DNA from: Stictocephala bisonia
Taxonomy: Eukaryota > Arthropoda > Insecta > Hemiptera > Membracidae
DNA: 64,000 nucleotides
Direction of reading: 5' to 3'
Assembly: GCA_035578905.1 (NCBI GenBank)
Contig: JAQJVL010002181.1
Span: forward strand, 1 to 64,000
Part shown: positions 42,701-48,700 of the stretch, one piece after another
Layout: every line of letters starts with the position of its first letter
Position numbering within the stretch: position 1 is the first letter of the stretch
Notes under the pieces: model-generated
The model's input: the letters and a program-made list of their open reading frames with translations, nothing else
What the model was told of the DNA's origin: nothing
Databases searched by the model: none
Program-made: the position numbers and the translations under genes

Positions 42701-45700
42701 TGACAATCGGTGACTGTGTAATACATTATTTGTACATTTGTTTCACAGTACCATGACAAAACTTGTACCAATCTCAATAAAATTTTTAATAATTTTAATA
42801 ATAATTATTATTTCCCACGACAGTTCAAAAACAATAAACCTGAGTACTGTACTGTCCATTCCTTACAGGGAAAGTTCATTCTAATTACACAGTTTGTGAA
42901 ATCAAAGATAGTAAATTCCCTCAATTATATCGCAGGAATACATCCAGTCAAGTTTGGGAAGGGATGAGTCTCGTAACTGAGTTGGGGAGGTTTTCAGGAT
43001 AAACCTATATTTTTTTTAACTAAAAATAACTTTTTACTTACTAAAACAAAAATAACCTAAAGTAGCCTATCCTAAACTGATATAACCTTAACAAAATTAT
43101 GTTTTTTATTTTAAAATCATATGATCCTCTTAATCCTAGAAAACTAACGTATCGTATTTCCTACATCTCAGATCTTGAAGTTTTCATAAAACACCCCTTT
43201 ACGCACGTCAGATTAACTTGTCTGTCCAGTTCCGTTCATAATTAGATCAACGAGGAAGGGGCACATTGCTATCAGTTACTTAGCAGCCGTCAGTGTTTTT
43301 TTTCATTGCTCTTAAGATTTATGATACGTTAGCTTTCATGATCGTTTTATAAATTGTAGATGTAGTTTTAGTTGTTCTTTTTATTATATGAAGTGTAATA
43401 GTGTATATAATTAGTTATAGTGTCTAGTGGATTTATAAAAATTATTTATAAAATGGAAAGAAGTAAGTTGAGTCGGACTGAATAAATTTTATAATATTTG
43501 GATGATAATGAACTGAGAACCTTTAGCACATGAAGCTGGGATTCAACCAACTACGCTACCGACCAATCTGTTATTTTTTTAACCTGTTACTCTCGACCCG
43601 TTAAGTTCCAGACTCGAACAAATAATGATGATTGTTCGAGTATAAATGATGTTTTGGTACAAGCCTATGTGATTTCCATATGTAACATGATAAAAAAAGC
43701 TCTAAAACCACTCTCAAGCAGGAATTTTGTTGTGGAAATGCACTTTAAACTCATAAAGCCTTGGCTTTAGCACCACATAAACTATCCTAACATACAACGA
43801 AAACTCTGCCAATCAATTGCAGATATATTGAAAGTAGCTCTTCCTCAAGCTAATGTGAACCGAAGAACAATTTGTAGAAAATACCCTTTCGCAAAACGGA
43901 CAATGACGTCACTCTTTTGCTGCCTTTGTGCCAGGGTAATCTGCACAGAGCATTGGGGAAAGTGCTGAATCTACTATACAGATGAACTTTAATTTCAAAC
44001 TGAGTTCTGAAATGTCTCTTTAGATGTATCGTAACACTTTTTATGTTAAAATTTCTCATTTTTGTAAAGTAACTTTTTGTGCAATTTTTAAAATGTGTCG
44101 TCATTTTTACAATATGTTAGCTTTAACGTAACTTCTTCAACACGTTAAAGCAGTCCCTTCGGTGAAAATATTTGCAAATTCGTACTTTGTGTTTAGTTGT
44201 TTCTTTTGTTATCATCATGCAATATGGCCACTAAACAGGGTTGACCCACCGACCCGCCCATACATGTACAGTGGTTATGACCCACACACCCATCCATTCA
44301 CGTGCGGTGGTATTGACTCACTTGCCCAATCATACATGTATGGTGGTAATGACTCACAAAAGGTGGTAGTGACTAGCAGTTACATGTACAGTGATGTTGA
44401 CCCACCCACCTGCCCATGTAGTGATAAAAAAGTACCATGTTATCAATATATCAATATTATCAAATGGTGATAAACAGAAGAACTAAATAAAGAATGCCTG
44501 CAAAGACTGATTCCATCCAGAATGTATTGAATATGTATGAGGGGATAGCAAGTTAGAAGAGTAGACATGTGTTTTGTCGGCTCTGTGAATTTATATGTTT
44601 AACGGGTAATTGATAGCATTTTTACGTGATTTTTTTCACAGTGTTTATATGTTCAAAGTAAGTTGCATTAGTAATAAGTGCTGTGCTTGAAAATAAGTTG
44701 CTTGCCCATAATAAAGAATTAAATATTCATTCAAACAAGATTTGCCAGTGATTAGTATGCCGACATCAGTCACGTGACACTCAATAGCTGATCGATGGCT
44801 CCATCTGGCAGGACGACTCGCAACAATAGTAGCTCAGACACAACGACAGTTGACCAGAAATTTGACCTCTTGTCTTTTTCTGACCAGAAACTTGGCCAAT
44901 AGTCAACTTGGTAACAATATCTTAAAAATAAATAAAGACATTAAGCAGTTTAAAGAAGACATTAACAAATCACTTGACATGTGTTTTGATAAATTAGAAG
45001 GCTGTAGAGAAGATGTGAATAACTAAAGAAGTAATAAGTATATGTGAAACAGCTATTTTTAATCTTACCTCCGAAAATGTTTCTTTCAAGAAGGAAGTAG
45101 TGGAAGTGAAGAAATCGTTGTGTAAATTTGAGCAATATTCACGTAGTAATTGCTTGTAAGTGTGGAGTGTTCCCGAAATAAAAAGTGAGAATATTCTCGG
45201 TGTGTTGCGGAAAGTCGTTGTTGTTAATTTAGTTGTAATTTTATTTATTGTTATTTGATGTTGTTATTCGTTCATGTAATAATTTTATTTATATTCTGTA
45301 TTTGTTTTTGTTAAGAGCTCCATAGTTTAACACTGTTGCAAGTTATAAATTTTAGGTTTTCAAGTTGTATATTTATAAATATTTATATAAATGGGGAGTA
45401 GTAGTAATGAAATAAGTATTTATTACCAAAACCTTACGGGCTTAAAATAGAAAAATAATACATTCTGGTTGGGATTGTTAGAGAGTAACTATGATATTGT
45501 AGCTGTAACCGAAATATAGCTAAATGAGTCAGTAAGAAATTCAGAGTTATATTCGTCCCAGTATTCATTTTTTATAAAAGACAGGGACGCTCATTGAACT
45601 GGAATGAGAAGGGGTGTTAACTGCAGTTTTAAACAACTAACAAACCTCTAGATTACATTGTTTAGAAACTGATAGAGATAACATTTGGTTAAAAGTAAAT

Positions 45701-48700
45701 TTATCCAATAATTATTCTTATCTTTATAGCAATAGTATATTTTCTACCTATGAGTGTATGTTTTTTCTCAACTAAATTTGTATACATTTAAAAATGAAAG
45801 CATAATCATATTGAGTGATTTTAATTTGTACATTTATGGTAATAATTATGATCTTTGCTTAGGAAATGAGATTTGCAAACAATTACATTTTTTTTTAAGT
45901 TACACAAGTTACATTACTTTAATAATGTATTGAATATATCATTTAGGAATTAGATTTAGTTTTAAGTGATGTTTATAATTTATGTGTGACTGAGGAAAAT
46001 AATTCTTTAATAAAAACAGATAAATACCATCCTGCTCTTACAGTACAGTTTTCATTTTTTTAAGAGAAGTGATAATAGTCGTAGTAATAGTCAACATTGT
46101 GAAAGTAATTTTAACTTCAAAAAAGCTAATTTTCTAGCCCTTTATAATGAGATTAGAAACGCTGATTGGAGATTTAAAATCAAATTTAGATATGAATGTA
46201 GCAATTGGCATGTTTTATGTTCATTTGTCATTGGGCTATTAATTAATGACACTTCCTAAGGAATAGTCGGCCTTAGTTTGTAACAATGACTACATTCGCT
46301 CATCTACACTCATCACACTCATTTGAAATCCATATTCGCCCATATCTTGACGATCGGTGTCTTATGAATAAATAAATAAAAATAAATAGTAAGTTAAACA
46401 ATGTTTTTGAGCTGTGTGTTTCTCAGGGGAGCTTTGCAAAACATAAATATCCTCCTTGGTTCTCTATTGAACTAATACATTTGTTAAAAAAAAAGAAAAA
46501 ATATGTAAAAGATTAAAAAAAATACAAATGCCCTGTTTGCATAATGACTTTAAAGAAAATATATCCAATGTAAAGAGTAAAATTAGGTCCGATTTTAAAA
46601 AATATATTAGAGGTATAGAAGGTAATATTTGCAGAGATCCGAAGTCATTTTGGAGTGTGATTAAGGGAATGAGAACGACCAATAAAAGTCCGACTACAAT
46701 GCACTTTGAAGATAAGTAGGTAGTAGGCCCATCACAGATAACAGAGGCAATGGCTAAATATTTTGGCTCAGTTTATCACAAATGTAGTCTTAACCCAGAT
46801 AGATTGTTGCATGAAACACTTACAGCCCCTATTATGAACAATGTTGAAACTTTAGTGTTAAATGAAGTTAGGCGTGATGAGATAGAAAAGTTTAAAAGCG
46901 TTAAAAACAAGCACTTCATTGGGTTCTGATGGCATACCACCTTATAAGGGATGTTCTGAATGGTTTCTTGAACTTTTGCAATTCTTATTTAATTTATCAT
47001 TCAAGTCTGGTACTTTTCCTTCTGAATAGAAAAGAACACGAGTAGGTCCAATGCTAAAAGAAAGTCGTAAAACCGATTTGAAAAATCATAGACCAATCGC
47101 CATATTATCACCATCTGCAAAGGTATTTAGGACAATTATTTACAATAGTCTCTTTTTCCATGTCAAAAAATATATAAGTCCATTTCAGCATGGGGGTTTT
47201 CCTGCAAGATCAATTCAGACTAATTTATTAAACTTTTTACAATTTTGCAAATCATCTTTAGATAGTAACATTCAGGTAGATGTCATTTACACTGATTTTG
47301 AAAAAGCCTTTGACAAAGTTAATCACCTCGTTTTACCTAAAAAAAACTTGGATTGTCTGATAAATTTATTAAATATTTTTCCTCGTATTTGTTTGAAAGA
47401 AAATAATTTGTACTTTTGAAGGTTGTTTTTCACAAGAGTTTATTGTGGAATTTGGTGTTACCCAGGGTTCTAATTTGGGGCTCCTTCTTTTCAGTATTTT
47501 TATAAATGACTTTACAAACCAAATACACAATAGTAACATAGCAACATTTTTTTATATGCTGATGACATCAAGATCTTCCGGAAAATATGTTCTGCGTCAG
47601 ATAGTAAGAAGCTACAAGAGGACATCGATTCTGTGCTAGTGTGGAGTAAAAACAATTTAAATTTTAATGTAAAAAAATGTTGTGTGATGACTTTTACAAA
47701 AAAAGCTAGATGAAAATGTATTTACATTTTATTACAAAATGCAAGAACACACTTTGGATACAGAAAAAATAATTGTCATGATCTTGGGAGTAGTTTTTGA
47801 TTCAAAGTTCACTTTCATTAACAATGAACTTTCTGTTCATTGAGCATATTCTATATTGGCTTTCATTCAAAGGTCTGGCATTTTTTTAGGAACATTCAGT
47901 CCTTACAATTTCTTTTTAATTCATTGGTTAAATCCAAACTCGAGTATGCTGTTGCAGTTTGGCACCCACACACAGGGTACCTGTTGAAGTTAATAGAAAG
48001 CATACAGAACATTTTTTTTGAGATTTTTATATTATAAGGAGTTTGGGCACTACACAAATGTCATATCAAATAAGGAACTGCTACAAATACTTAATACTGA
48101 TATTCTATCTAAGAGAAGGAATGTACTAATTTCATCTTGTCTTTACAAACTGATCAGAGGCAAAATTGATGATCCACAATCATTAAAGTTAATTAGTATC
48201 AATGTTCCTAGGCCTAATTCTAGAAATACGTTACTTTTTACGCCTAAATACTCTAAAACAAATCTAAGTTACAATTGTCCTATTAATGCCATGGTAAGAT
48301 TATATAACACTGGAGAAGAGATATAGGTAGATCGAGTATAGCTCAGCCGCCATTATTCCCCCGTAGAGGGCACTTTATGTGTATTTGTGTGTTTACATTG
48401 TTGCTTTTTGAAAACTGATTTAATGAACAGCTAAATAACATTAAATTTGGAGTTTTACTTTAAAAGTCATCTTCTGGGACACTTTAAATGTCAATTCAAG
48501 CATACGGAATTAAGGCGATGAAGAAAAGCCAATTTTGCGAATGGAACAAACGTTTTCGTGAAGGTCACATAACATTGAAGATGACTCTCCTAGTGGAAGC
48601 CCTTCGACTGCAACCACAGATGACAACATTGAGCGAGTTCGGCAAACTGTCCATGCAAACTGAAGAATAACAATTAATGATAAGGTAAATTTATCCACAC

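Larger units (their letters stand above)
42093..44789. other. NOC3L intron 1, 3' portion
   Basis: AT-rich. Contains a SINE-A head (43490) and decayed 36-bp repeats (44240). No other coding or repeat feature recognised. Confidence 0.4.
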